Shown piece by piece: positions 18,431 through 27,024 of a stretch of 64,000 bases of DNA; the first letter of the stretch is position 1, and each line of letters begins with the position of its first letter. The position numbers were made by a program, and so were the translations under genes. Under the pieces are notes generated by a model. That model was not told the origin of the DNA, did no database searches, and saw only the letters and a program-made list of their open reading frames with translations. The DNA comes from Aliiglaciecola lipolytica (GTDB lineage Bacteria; Pseudomonadota; Gammaproteobacteria; Enterobacterales; Alteromonadaceae): positions 1-64,000 of the forward strand of contig NZ_JAHKPT010000035.1 in assembly GCF_018860635.1 (NCBI RefSeq), given 5' to 3'.

Positions 18431-19021
18431 TTAGGTAGTTTTCTTTTTCCTTGAAAACCCAACACCAACCAAACCCAATCCCAAAAGTGCGAGTGATGTT
18501 GGTTCAGGTACGGCCTCTATGTCAAAAATGAAGTTATCAAATACGATGCCATCCCCTACCCCTACATCTTGTACCTGTGAAAACTCCACACGTCGGATTC
18601 CTGATGCTGAAAGGCTTAAAGTATAGAACTCATCAGAACCTATTGATGAACCAAAAATCTGCTCTGTTGCCAATAAATTACCGCCACTACCAGCATCATA
18701 TGCACTTAAAACAAAACCATTTAGACCAACATCGATACCAGTTAAACTAACCGAAGAAACAAGTGAACTAAAAATTGCCTCAATAGGGTCGCTTGGTTGT
18801 GGCTGATAGACCGAGTTGGTATGTCTAATGACGTTAGGGCCTGTAGATCCAGGTGCCGAAAAATTATTACTAGTTATTGCATCTACAAAAGTAACACCTA
18901 GCCCCGAATAGTTATTACCAACAATAACTCCTTGGCTTAAGTCATCAAAATCAATTGTAATTGGCGTTGCATTTACTGAATTGACAAACAAACAAATAAA
19001 CAAACAAACAGTTTTTTTCAT
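18431..19021 (-). CDS. PEP-CTERM sorting-domain exported protein
   Basis: Secreted protein of 196 residues with an N-terminal signal peptide (MKKTVCLFICLFVNSVNA). Its C-terminal anchor is VPEPTSLALLGLGLVGVGF followed by SRKKKTT: the PEP motif, a transmembrane stretch and a basic tail. Such proteins are processed by an exosortase and sorted to the surface or exopolysaccharide. No exosortase gene is in the window. The body (FDDLSQGVIVGNNYSGLGVTF) resembles the beta-sandwich domain common in PEP-CTERM proteins. The terminator and start are clear. Confidence 0.88.
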   Translation of the reverse strand: MKKTVCLFICLFVNSVNATPITIDFDDLSQGVIVGNNYSGLGVTFVDAITSNNFSAPGSTGPNVIRHTNSVYQPQPSDPIEAIFSSLVSSVSLTGIDVGLNGFVLSAYDAGSGGNLLATEQIFGSSIGSDEFYTLSLSASGIRRVEFSQVQDVGVGDGIVFDNFIFDIEAVPEPTSLALLGLGLVGVGFSRKKKTT

Positions 19022-19388
19022 TTTTATTTCCAGATTAATAACAAAAACTAATATACTACAGGCAAAATGAGATCCAACATTTTAAGTCTCTGTTTTTATT
19101 GGTAGTTTAATTCCGTGATTCTCAAAATCTTGTAAGAAGTGTAAAAAATACTGACAGTCGGCTAACTGCCCACAGCGCCAGTTCAAGGATTGATGTTCCC
19201 ATCTCCGCTTTTGGCACTTAAGTGACAGACGACTTCTACGGCGATATTACTGAGAAAGCCGCCGATGGTATTAGCATTGAAACACTTTAATTAAGCTTCC
19301 TTATGCGGATCGATTTGTCACGTTATATGAAGTTAATTGGCGGTATGTATCCATAAACTATATTGAAATAATTATTTGTGAATATACT
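19022..19388. other. Intergenic stretch with possible coding relic
   Basis: No intact gene. In one plus-strand frame 19216-19290 reads VTDDFYGDITEKAADGISIE then TL-stop, preceded by DVPISAFGT and a stop. This looks like the eroded end of a coding sequence, but I do not recognise the family. Confidence 0.3.
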
Positions 19389-19817
19389 TTATAAAAGAGA
19401 ACTTATCGCTTCAATAGGTAATAACCTTGAATCAACAATTGCGGCTTCTCTATGCCCTAGTACAACTTGATATTGTGGGTCAGACGCAAACGAAAGAAAA
19501 CTATCTAATGACTTTTGTTTTATTATCATCACTAAGTCCCACTTTTCTTCCATTGGGCCGATAAAAAAATGTTCACTTTTACCAAGTAGCATAATTTCAC
19601 CGCCACTTTTCTCTAAGAATGGTAACGTTTGATTAATATAAATTTGATAAGCCTCTTTTCCTGTTGTAGGTGTTTTAGGTGCTATATCAGAAAATTGACT
19701 ATAGTCTGCAATTTCTTTAAAACGAAGTAAGTTAAGCATAATAACTTCGCCTCTTATTGATTTTGAAAATAGTTGTTTTGCTGATTCGTCGGTTGGATTT
19801 AAGTAACTAGCTTGCAT
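19389..19817 (-). CDS. DUF1330-like small protein
   Basis: Soluble protein of 142 residues, probably a dimeric alpha-beta barrel (ferredoxin-like fold) related to DUF1330/EthD-type proteins. The segments EVIMLNLLRFKEIADY, AYQIYINQTLPFLEKSGGEI and WDLVMIIKQKSLDSFLSFAS then DPQY follow that family's pattern. No catalytic residue can be named. It is divergent from the AraC-type gene with about 370 nt between. Confidence 0.65.
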   Translation of the reverse strand: MQASYLNPTDESAKQLFSKSIRGEVIMLNLLRFKEIADYSQFSDIAPKTPTTGKEAYQIYINQTLPFLEKSGGEIMLLGKSEHFFIGPMEEKWDLVMIIKQKSLDSFLSFASDPQYQVVLGHREAAIVDSRLLPIEAISSLL

Positions 19818-20185
19818 GATAATTCATCTCTAAATGTTATTTTCCATGAATTATACGTGCACCTTTCTCTTGTGCTTTTCCATTCTTGCTAGAAAGTCTT
19901 AAGAATAGCAATATTGGAAAATCCCACTAATGCATTCGTTGATAAACTTAATTGAATTGAACTAATAGAGGCCATTTATCATGAAAACGAATCCACGGGT
20001 ATTAAGGAATTTCATTTATCTCGCGTTTATACTTTGTTTATATACTAAGTTTGGATTGCAACCGTCAAATAGCACACAAACTGGTTCCACGACCGTTCTA
20101 CTTATATCTGCCGATCTATGCTGTTCATTTAAAGTAGAAAGACTAAGTAATAGCCTTGCTATTTCAGTGACAATAGGAGGTTGAA
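19818..20185. other. Divergent region between DUF1330-like and AraC-type genes
   Basis: Promoter-bearing stretch for both neighbours. A 67-codon open frame (19981-20184) ends one base before the AraC-type start, but it has no family resemblance and is not called. The perfect AGGAGG at 20175-20180 serves the AraC-type gene. Confidence 0.4.
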
Positions 20186-21097
20186 ATGAATCCTATATAT
20201 AAACAAAGAATTTTGACGGCACTTACCTATATTGAATCAAATCTAGCCCAACCTCTTAGTTTGGAATTAGTTTCAAATCATTGTCATTTTTCACCTTTTC
20301 ATTTTCATCGTATTTTTAGTGGTGTTATGAATGAAACGTTGAACAATTATGTGGGCAGAAAAAGACTGGAAAAAGCGGTTAATTTATTGGTATTTAGAAG
20401 AGAGCTTAGTATTACAAATATTGCATTGGATTGTGGCTTTTCTTCTAGCTCGAATTTTGCTAAATCAGTTAAAAAATATTTTGGTTATAGTCCTACCGAA
20501 ATTCGTTCTCCAAAACCTGAAGAGCTACCCAATCTCGGTGATATTTTTAGTAAATACGGAAAGAAATTTAATCCTAATGAGTTGTATCCCGCATCAACAG
20601 ACAGAACGTCTCAAAACAATAATCCAATAAATGTGGAAGTTAAAACAATAAAACAAAAACGATTAAGCAAATTAGTATCAAAAGGTGGTTATGAGTCAGA
20701 GTCGTTATTTGAAACATGGGATATATTAACTCATTGGGCTAAGCTTCAAGGAATACCTGAGAAGTCACAATATAGGTTAGCTTGGTGTTATGACAACCCT
20801 TCATTGACAGCTGCTCACAAGTGCCAATATGAAGCATCAATAGAAATTGATGATAGGGTACATGTTACTGACCCCTTTAGGGTAGGAGATTTACCTGAAG
20901 GGAAATATGCTGTGATTTATGTTAAAGGATCTCCAGAAGATATCACCCAAGCACAGCTCTATTTGTTTAGCTGTTGGTTGCCTGGCAGTGGTTTCGAACC
21001 AGATAATTTACCCATGTTAGAACGTTATTTAAATGACGTTAGAGTTGATGGTTTTCTAGAATCTGAAATTATGGTTAAGCTGAAAGTTTTAACCTAA
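20186..21097 (+). CDS. AraC-family regulator with GyrI-like effector domain
   Basis: Transcription factor of 303 residues. Two AraC helix-turn-helix units lie at the N-terminus (residues 1-110; ISNHCHFSPFHFHRIF-type first unit and ITNIALDCGFSSSSNFAKSV then KKYFGYSPTE in the second). A GyrI-like small-molecule-binding domain follows to the end (about 145-303; with YDNPSLTAAHKCQYEASIEI). This order is that of Rob and other drug-sensing AraC-GyrI regulators. AGGAGG five bases before the ATG fixes the start. Target genes are unknown; the divergent DUF1330-like gene is a candidate. Confidence 0.9.
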   Translation: MNPIYKQRILTALTYIESNLAQPLSLELVSNHCHFSPFHFHRIFSGVMNETLNNYVGRKRLEKAVNLLVFRRELSITNIALDCGFSSSSNFAKSVKKYFGYSPTEIRSPKPEELPNLGDIFSKYGKKFNPNELYPASTDRTSQNNNPINVEVKTIKQKRLSKLVSKGGYESESLFETWDILTHWAKLQGIPEKSQYRLAWCYDNPSLTAAHKCQYEASIEIDDRVHVTDPFRVGDLPEGKYAVIYVKGSPEDITQAQLYLFSCWLPGSGFEPDNLPMLERYLNDVRVDGFLESEIMVKLKVLT

Positions 21098-21118
21098 CCT
21101 CAATTTTAAATCTACTAG

Positions 21119-21230
21119 TAGCGCAGAAGGTTGATTTTGGGGATGGACAGCCGTTTTGGTTTCGTTTTTCTAGGACCGCTTTGGTGGCATTCCATCATAG
21201 TCAGTTTGTTCGAGCCACCGCTTTGACTAC
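21119..21230. repeat. Partial copy of the 16.3 kb repeat flank and a hairpin
   Basis: TAGCGCAGAA and, 13 nt later, ATGGACAGCC recur here in the same order as at 16318-16350, so part of that element is present twice. Further on, GGTGGC (21184-21189) and GCCACC (21216-21221) can pair as a hairpin with a 26-nt loop, and CCGCTTTG is repeated on both sides. It is probably remains of a repeat family. Confidence 0.35.
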
Positions 21231-21285
21231 AATTGGCACATAGATGACTGTCAGCTCAAAGTTTAAGGGTCTATAACTTTGTCCA

Positions 21286-21504
21286 CTAACTTACTTCTTC
21301 ACCTTCGTACTTGCTAGCTAGATCATCTAGTTCTGCGCTCGTGCTGTCGAACCCTGAGTCTGAGTAATGATATGTAACTTGTACCTTCAACGAGCCGCGA
21401 TAAAGTTTTGCTTTGATATTCGGCCGTTGTTCGGAATTCACATCATTTAAAAAGCGGTTGGCTACTTGACCGCTGGGGAATTGATAAATTATTTGATTTT
21501 GCAT
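21286..21504 (-). CDS. Small hypothetical protein
   Basis: Soluble 72-residue protein, unrecognised. It opens with MQNQIIYQFPSGQVANRFLN, then shows an alternating strand pattern (IKAKLYRGSLKVQVTYHY) and an acidic C-terminus. It resembles a single small alpha/beta domain. It has no obvious partner; the next minus-strand gene upstream is far away. Coding status rests on its amphipathic patterning only. Confidence 0.5.
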   Translation of the reverse strand: MQNQIIYQFPSGQVANRFLNDVNSEQRPNIKAKLYRGSLKVQVTYHYSDSGFDSTSAELDDLASKYEGEEVS

Positions 21505-21608
21505 GTTTAGACGAAATTGAAGAATTTTTTGAATAGTGCATGTTCACTGTTTAATTAGCAAGAGTGAGGCTTAGCAAATTTGCAATGCTAAGCCTATATT
21601 CTTGAATC

Positions 21609-24600
21609 TTATTTGTTTAAATGGGAATAAATCACTCTGAGCGTGGTCATGATGGATTCTTTTACGCTAGGCCAGAAAATGGAAATGCTATCAACTTGTC
21701 CTTGCCGGAAGTCTGCTTCTAATCGAGTCGCAACATCGTCTAATGGATTAGAGTTAACTTTGCGAGCAATATGTGCAAGCTTGCGTGCTTGTGTCAGTAT
21801 TGCGCTGTTGTTGTCTTCCATCACTGCATTATCCATATTTTGCATGGCACTTTCTAATTCACTCATTAACGCACCAAGATCAATTGCCAGCGATTGTTTA
21901 GGTGGATTCTTTTGCAAGAATGGCAATAAATCGAACCAAATATGAGGATCCCTTGGCATATCTAGCTTGGCAAATTCAGGGGTTTCTTGAACTTCAGGAG
22001 TAGGGCGTTGTTCTTGCGCTTGTTTCAATTCCTCTTTGTGGGCTGCGACAAGGGCTTTTTCTTTAACTTGCAATTTGGCCTGACTGGATTCAAGTTGCTT
22101 TTGTGCTTGCTGCAGCTCAGTTTCTTTATTGGCAATTTGACTCTTATTGCTAATTAACTCTTGTTCTAGCTGCTTTAATTTTTCACTTAATTCTGACTGA
22201 TTGTTATCTTGCGCGCTTAAACTGGCTTTTGTGTTGTCGTATTCAGCTTGGATTGCCTGTAATTCAGTAGCCAACTGTTGTTGCTCATTTTGCATTTTTT
22301 GCACATTTTGTTCGCTGTTTTGCAATGCTTTTTGCTGTTCAGCCAGTTGTTGCTGCAGCTTCAATTCCTGCTGTTCCTGTTGTTTTAGTCTGTCTTGCAA
22401 TTCTTGAGCTTCTCGTTTTGCTTGCTCTAATTCAGACTGCAATTTCTGTTCACCAGATTGAGTATCACTGACCTGTGATTCTGCACGTTGTAATTCTTGT
22501 AGACTTTGTTGCAGTTTCTCCTGCATTTGTTGGTTTTGACGCTCAGCTTCAAGTAATGATTGTTGCAATTGTTTTTTCTGTTGCTCGATTTCTGCATGGT
22601 GTTGACGCCACTGTTCATCGCTTCCTTGCAACATTTCTTTTTGTTTAGTAGCGCGGTTTTCCACGTCTGATAATTCTAGTTTTAACTGATCTAGCTTCTG
22701 TTGCTGTTCAAGACGTTGACGTTTTTCTTTGTCAGTTTGGCGCTGATTTTCGTCTAATTGTTTCTGGGTCAACTGCAGTTGTGATTGTTTTGCTTGTACT
22801 TCTTTTTTCAAGGCTTCTTGACGTTGTTGCCACTGTTGATCACTTTCTTGCATTTCCCGTTGCTGCTCAGAGCTGCGTTGCTCCATTTCTAGCAATTCAG
22901 ATTGCAGCTGCTCAAAAATCTTTTGCTGTTGCTGCTTAGCTTCTTTTTCTGCTTCAGTTTGGCGTGCGGTTTGTTGCAAAGCTTGTTCGGTTTCAAGTAA
23001 TTTCTGTTGTTTAATTTGCAGTTCTTTTTGCAACGCATCTTGTTTATCTTTCCAGCGACGGTTTGCTTCTTCGATAATCTGTTTTTGCTGCTGTTCACTG
23101 CGTTTTTCCATATCGACTAATTCAGATTGTAAACGCTGCATTAATTCACGTTGTTGTGCTTTTTCTGCCTCAGTTTGTTGCTTGGCTTGATTTAAGTTCT
23201 GTTCCGCTTGTTTCAGCTTTTGCTGTTGCTGTTCCCGCTCTTGTTGCCATTGGCGTTGCTGTTCTTGCAGTCTTAATTCTGCTTCATCATTTTTTTGTTG
23301 CTGCTGCAATTCGCTGCGTCTTTCCATTTCAGCTAATTCTTGTTGTAACTTTTCAAACACTTTTTGCTGCTGAGCTTTGGCTGATTTTTCTGCTTCGAAC
23401 TGTTGCTCTTGTTGCTGCAAAATACGTTGAGTTTCTTGCAGTTTTTGTTGTTTACTGTGTAGCTCTTGTTGCAGTTTTTGCTGTTGCTGAGCCCAGTGTT
23501 TATCGGCTTCAGCTATTTTTTGTTGCTGCTGTTCACTGCGGCGTTCTACTTCTTTTAAGTCTTCTTGTAATTGTTGTAACCGCTGTTGTTGAAGTTGTTT
23601 TTCAGCTTTATCTTGTTCTGACTGGCGTTTGGTTTCGTTTAAAATACCTTGGGTTTTTTGCAACTGGCGTTGTTTATTTTCAAGCTCTTGTTGTAACAAT
23701 GCCTGTTGTTTTTCCATGTCGCCTTTTTGCTGATTAGACATTTCTTCAAACTTGTCCATTTCATGTTGCAAATGATCAATGTGGCGAGCTTTATTGGATA
23801 GTTCAGATTGTGCAACAAAACAGGATTGTTCTAAGTCGCGACGTTGTTTTTCAGCTAGTTCGCTGGCTTTTCGTTGGTTAATTAACAGTTGGCGTAATTT
23901 CTCACTGGCTTGGCTGGAGCTCGATAACTTCGATTGCAAGGCGCTAATCTGACCGTTTACATCTGAAATTTGTTTGTCTTTTTGATAAATAGACGACTTG
24001 AGATCACTAATTTGCCCCTCAAAAGCTGCCATTTTTTGTTGTTGTTCTTGTCGTTCAAGTTCTAAATTACTGGCGGTTTTTTCACTTTCAGCTAGCTCTT
24101 TTTGCGCATCTTTATACTTTTTATTACTGTACTGGAGTTCATCTGCAATTTGATTTCGTTGTTTTTCCAAGCCATGAATTCGTTTACTGGTTTGTTCAAG
24201 TTGATCGGCTAAATCTTGGTTGGCTTTTTCACTGTTGGCCAGTGATTCTCGACTTTGTTGATAGTCTTGCTGCAATTGAGTTAAATGTGCAGTGACATTG
24301 TCATGTGCTTGCTGCAAAGTAGTTAGCTCTGAGGTTTTATCGGATATATCGTCTTCCGCCGCTTTTAACTTCGATTGGGTAGCTGATAACGACCTTACTT
24401 TGCTGGCAAGTTGGTCTTGGCTGCTTTCTAATAACTGTTGCTTCTCAACAATTAATCGCTCGGCCGCCTGATGTAAGTTAATTGCTTCTAAGCGTTCTTG
24501 GTCGGCTTTTTTGATAGCTCTAAGATCCGTCCAAATACACAAGATTGAATCAAAATCTTGGCCTTTAAACATAGGTACAAATGTGGCCTGACAGGGCAGT

Positions 24601-26564
24601 TTGTTGCTACCTCGGCTATGTTGCCAGGTCATTGATAACGCTTTTCCGTCTTGTTTTATTTGCTCAATTTTGTTCTGGAAGTTTTCGAGATCAGCTTCAC
24701 TATCATTCAGTTTTTTAGAGTATGGGTAGTGTCCAAATAGGTCTTCTTCGTCTTCCACAGAGAAAAACTCACAGGCCGCAGGGTTTAGTTTATTGAAGCC
24801 ATTTTCGGTTAATACAGCCATTGGCATACTGCTGTGTAACAACAAACTCTCGAATTTATCTTGTTGATACTGTTCATCACTAATGTCGGATATCCAGCAC
24901 AAAAAGTGCTGTTTTTCGCGGTCAAACAGTTCGATGTTCAGTTCACTTGGATGGAGTTGCTGTTGTTTGCCTTTTAAGTCTGCATGAAATCCTTCTAGGC
25001 TGCCATTTTTATGTAATTTCTTGGCGGCTTTTCCAGAGTTTTTGGGATCATTAAATAGTTGATAAAACGAGCCTTTCATCAGTTCTTTCTCGGTCAGATC
25101 CAAGCGCAGTGTTAATGCTTTATTAGCCTGCACAATGCGATCATCGTCATCAATCATGACTATGCCTAGGGGCGCTTTATCAATGATATTAGAGAAATGT
25201 TGGCGCTCATGTTCAAGTAGCGCTTTAGTGTGTTGCAGCTCTGTAATATCTTCCATTAAACATATGGAGCCTGCGGGGTTGCCGGTTTCATCTCGGAAAG
25301 ATTGAATTTTCACTTTTAAGGTTTTTTTATCACCCGAAGCTAGCTCTAAAGTTATTTCTTTGGCACTGCCGACACTGGCAGAGTATGCCATGCTGGGGGA
25401 TTGACCTTGGGGCATGATAGCTTGAATATCAGCAGGCAAAATAGATAGTTGTTTAGCCGGTTGATTGCGTAAATTGTCCACAGAAGTATTAAAAAACAAT
25501 TCAAATGCTGTGTTACATGCAACCACTAAACTATTTTCATCTAGTAGCAGAGTAGGGTGACTAATGGAGCTGAGCATGCCCTTAACAATTTGTTTGTTAG
25601 CGGTTAGTTGATGCTTCAAAACAACTTGCGGACTGATATTGGTGACAGTTATATGGGCTTTTAACGCCTTACCTTTTTCATCCAAGGCTAACGGGAAACC
25701 GATAAATCTGACAAATAGATCACCTTCATGCGCATCCAATTTACATTCTAAATCAATCTGTTGGCCTCGTTCTAAATCTTTATATCCTTGATTCCAAGCA
25801 AACTGTGTATCTTGTGAAACGTATTGTTCAAACTGTTTTATGTCACCGCTAAGCTGTTTGTCAGTGTTTGTCAGCATGTTGGAAAAAACGCTATTTGTGC
25901 TGAATGTTTTTTCTGACAAGTCGATTTCTAATTGGCCAATTTGGGTGTTATCTAATATTTGGTTATTTAAGTTTAAGGCATCGTTTAGGGAATCTATTTG
26001 AGTCTGAGAAGCCGAAACGTCGACAATTGATATAATTGAAGCGATCTGTTGTTGATTGTCTTTTTGTGGTGCAAATTCGAGCACTAAATTTCGATCTTTA
26101 ACCGGTCCGATAAGTTGCTCTTTGCATTGAATTTTAGCCTTGATTCCGTTTTCAATTTGCGCACTATATTGTTGTTCAAATAGCGTGTTCAAGCCTTTAC
26201 CTTGCAAGTTTTCTGCTCTATTTCCTAAATAATATGCCGCTAATTTATTGCAATACTGTATTTCGCCTGCATGATTAACTTGAACCATGCCAACGTGGAA
26301 ATTGTCTAAATACTGGGTGTTTTGCTTGAGAATAAGTTGATTTTCGGCGAGCTGATTAAGCGCTCTTTTTTGATTGATTTTAAAAAATATCGTTAGCACA
26401 AACAGCACAACGAAGATTGCAGCAATAGCAATTAATCCGTATTCAATGTTATCTGCGGATTGCGCCAGTACTTGTTCGCCAATCGCATACACATTGTTAG
26501 TCATCAGCAGTGTGCCAAGCGCAATGCAGGTTCTGGACACTTTTTTAAATACGTGCAGCGTCAT
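21609..26564 (-). CDS. Giant membrane PAS-domain protein with repetitive Gln-rich coiled coil and degenerate HPt-like end
   Basis: About 1651 residues. A signal-peptide-like N-terminus (ending VYA) and a membrane segment (YGLIAIAAIFVVLFVLTIFF) are followed by several PAS-like domains: around residues 80-190 (FHVGMVQVNHAGEIQYCNK), 340-450 (HPTLLLDENSLVVACNTAFE), 460-570 (APLGIVMIDDDDRIVQANKA) and 575-690. A Gln/Glu-rich coiled coil spans about 710-1540, with about six repeats of 74-75 residues near 935-1320. The last 100 residues resemble an HPt bundle lacking the phosphorylatable His. No kinase or GGDEF domain is present. A start 7 codons earlier (26585) is possible. It lies downstream of FlhB-C and FliK-like genes. 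Confidence 0.75.
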   Translation of the reverse strand: MTLHVFKKVSRTCIALGTLLMTNNVYAIGEQVLAQSADNIEYGLIAIAAIFVVLFVLTIFFKINQKRALNQLAENQLILKQNTQYLDNFHVGMVQVNHAGEIQYCNKLAAYYLGNRAENLQGKGLNTLFEQQYSAQIENGIKAKIQCKEQLIGPVKDRNLVLEFAPQKDNQQQIASIISIVDVSASQTQIDSLNDALNLNNQILDNTQIGQLEIDLSEKTFSTNSVFSNMLTNTDKQLSGDIKQFEQYVSQDTQFAWNQGYKDLERGQQIDLECKLDAHEGDLFVRFIGFPLALDEKGKALKAHITVTNISPQVVLKHQLTANKQIVKGMLSSISHPTLLLDENSLVVACNTAFELFFNTSVDNLRNQPAKQLSILPADIQAIMPQGQSPSMAYSASVGSAKEITLELASGDKKTLKVKIQSFRDETGNPAGSICLMEDITELQHTKALLEHERQHFSNIIDKAPLGIVMIDDDDRIVQANKALTLRLDLTEKELMKGSFYQLFNDPKNSGKAAKKLHKNGSLEGFHADLKGKQQQLHPSELNIELFDREKQHFLCWISDISDEQYQQDKFESLLLHSSMPMAVLTENGFNKLNPAACEFFSVEDEEDLFGHYPYSKKLNDSEADLENFQNKIEQIKQDGKALSMTWQHSRGSNKLPCQATFVPMFKGQDFDSILCIWTDLRAIKKADQERLEAINLHQAAERLIVEKQQLLESSQDQLASKVRSLSATQSKLKAAEDDISDKTSELTTLQQAHDNVTAHLTQLQQDYQQSRESLANSEKANQDLADQLEQTSKRIHGLEKQRNQIADELQYSNKKYKDAQKELAESEKTASNLELERQEQQQKMAAFEGQISDLKSSIYQKDKQISDVNGQISALQSKLSSSSQASEKLRQLLINQRKASELAEKQRRDLEQSCFVAQSELSNKARHIDHLQHEMDKFEEMSNQQKGDMEKQQALLQQELENKQRQLQKTQGILNETKRQSEQDKAEKQLQQQRLQQLQEDLKEVERRSEQQQQKIAEADKHWAQQQQKLQQELHSKQQKLQETQRILQQQEQQFEAEKSAKAQQQKVFEKLQQELAEMERRSELQQQQKNDEAELRLQEQQRQWQQEREQQQQKLKQAEQNLNQAKQQTEAEKAQQRELMQRLQSELVDMEKRSEQQQKQIIEEANRRWKDKQDALQKELQIKQQKLLETEQALQQTARQTEAEKEAKQQQQKIFEQLQSELLEMEQRSSEQQREMQESDQQWQQRQEALKKEVQAKQSQLQLTQKQLDENQRQTDKEKRQRLEQQQKLDQLKLELSDVENRATKQKEMLQGSDEQWRQHHAEIEQQKKQLQQSLLEAERQNQQMQEKLQQSLQELQRAESQVSDTQSGEQKLQSELEQAKREAQELQDRLKQQEQQELKLQQQLAEQQKALQNSEQNVQKMQNEQQQLATELQAIQAEYDNTKASLSAQDNNQSELSEKLKQLEQELISNKSQIANKETELQQAQKQLESSQAKLQVKEKALVAAHKEELKQAQEQRPTPEVQETPEFAKLDMPRDPHIWFDLLPFLQKNPPKQSLAIDLGALMSELESAMQNMDNAVMEDNNSAILTQARKLAHIARKVNSNPLDDVATRLEADFRQGQVDSISIFWPSVKESIMTTLRVIYSHLNK

Positions 26565-26688
26565 TAAATTATTCCCATTCAACATATTGCAACCAGATTA
26601 ACCTGTCAGCTTGGTACAACAAATCTTTTTAAAAACAACTAGGTGTAGAAAACAATACGCAAGTCATTGGTAAACAATAAGTAAGCCA

Positions 26689-27012
26689 TTAGGCTTTGGT
26701 CGATAATTTGTGGTGACTTGCCGCCCAGCTTTCAGGAAACTTACCTTGCAAAACGTATGAAAAGGCGATGAGTTCTGCAATCACATGGTACAATTGTTCG
26801 GGGATTTCCTGGCCTAAATCCATTCTGGCGAGAAAATCACTGAGATAGGGATCTTCATGCACTAACACACCACTTTGTTTGGCTAGGGAGACTATTTCTT
26901 CTGCTAAGTCACCAAAACCCTTGGCAATAATTTTGGGCGCTTGTTTCTTTCCTTCTTGGTATTGAATACCTACAGCGCTCTTGGTCTTTTTTGATTTTTT
27001 TGGGTCGGTCAT
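26689..27012 (-). CDS. Orphan FlhB C-terminal-domain protein
   Basis: Soluble protein of 107 residues matching only the cytoplasmic C-terminal domain of the flagellar export switch protein FlhB (YscU/EscU family). It has AVGIQYQEGKKQAPKIIAKG, then GFGDLAEEIVSLAKQSGVLV, EIPEQLYHVIAELIAFSYVL. The membrane part of FlhB and the NPTH autocleavage motif are absent; the protein starts just after where NPTH would be. It follows the FliK-like gene by 12 nt, and FliK C-terminal and FlhB C-terminal domains are known to interact in the export switch. A role outside the flagellum is possible. Confidence 0.82.
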   Translation of the reverse strand: MTDPKKSKKTKSAVGIQYQEGKKQAPKIIAKGFGDLAEEIVSLAKQSGVLVHEDPYLSDFLARMDLGQEIPEQLYHVIAELIAFSYVLQGKFPESWAASHHKLSTKA

Positions 27013-27024
27013 AATCGTTACTTA

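Noticed and set aside
18217-18468. 83-codon minus-strand frame around the PEP-CTERM terminator
   Set aside because: It runs through the terminator and the transposase relic in another frame; the relic frame fits the transposase C-terminus better.
19981-20184. 67-codon frame directly before the AraC-type gene
   Set aside because: It has no family resemblance, an odd hydrophobic/Ser-rich composition, and its end overlaps the AraC ribosome site; likely chance.
16300-21600. Searched for CRISPR arrays, tRNA genes and attachment sites
   Set aside because: Repeats present are two to three copies without regular spacers; no cloverleaf or anticodon arm was recognised.
23156-23737. 193-codon plus-strand frame within the PAS/coiled-coil gene
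   Set aside because: It is the antisense of the Gln-rich repeat (codons CAA/CAG become Leu/Val/Ala-rich), a shadow.
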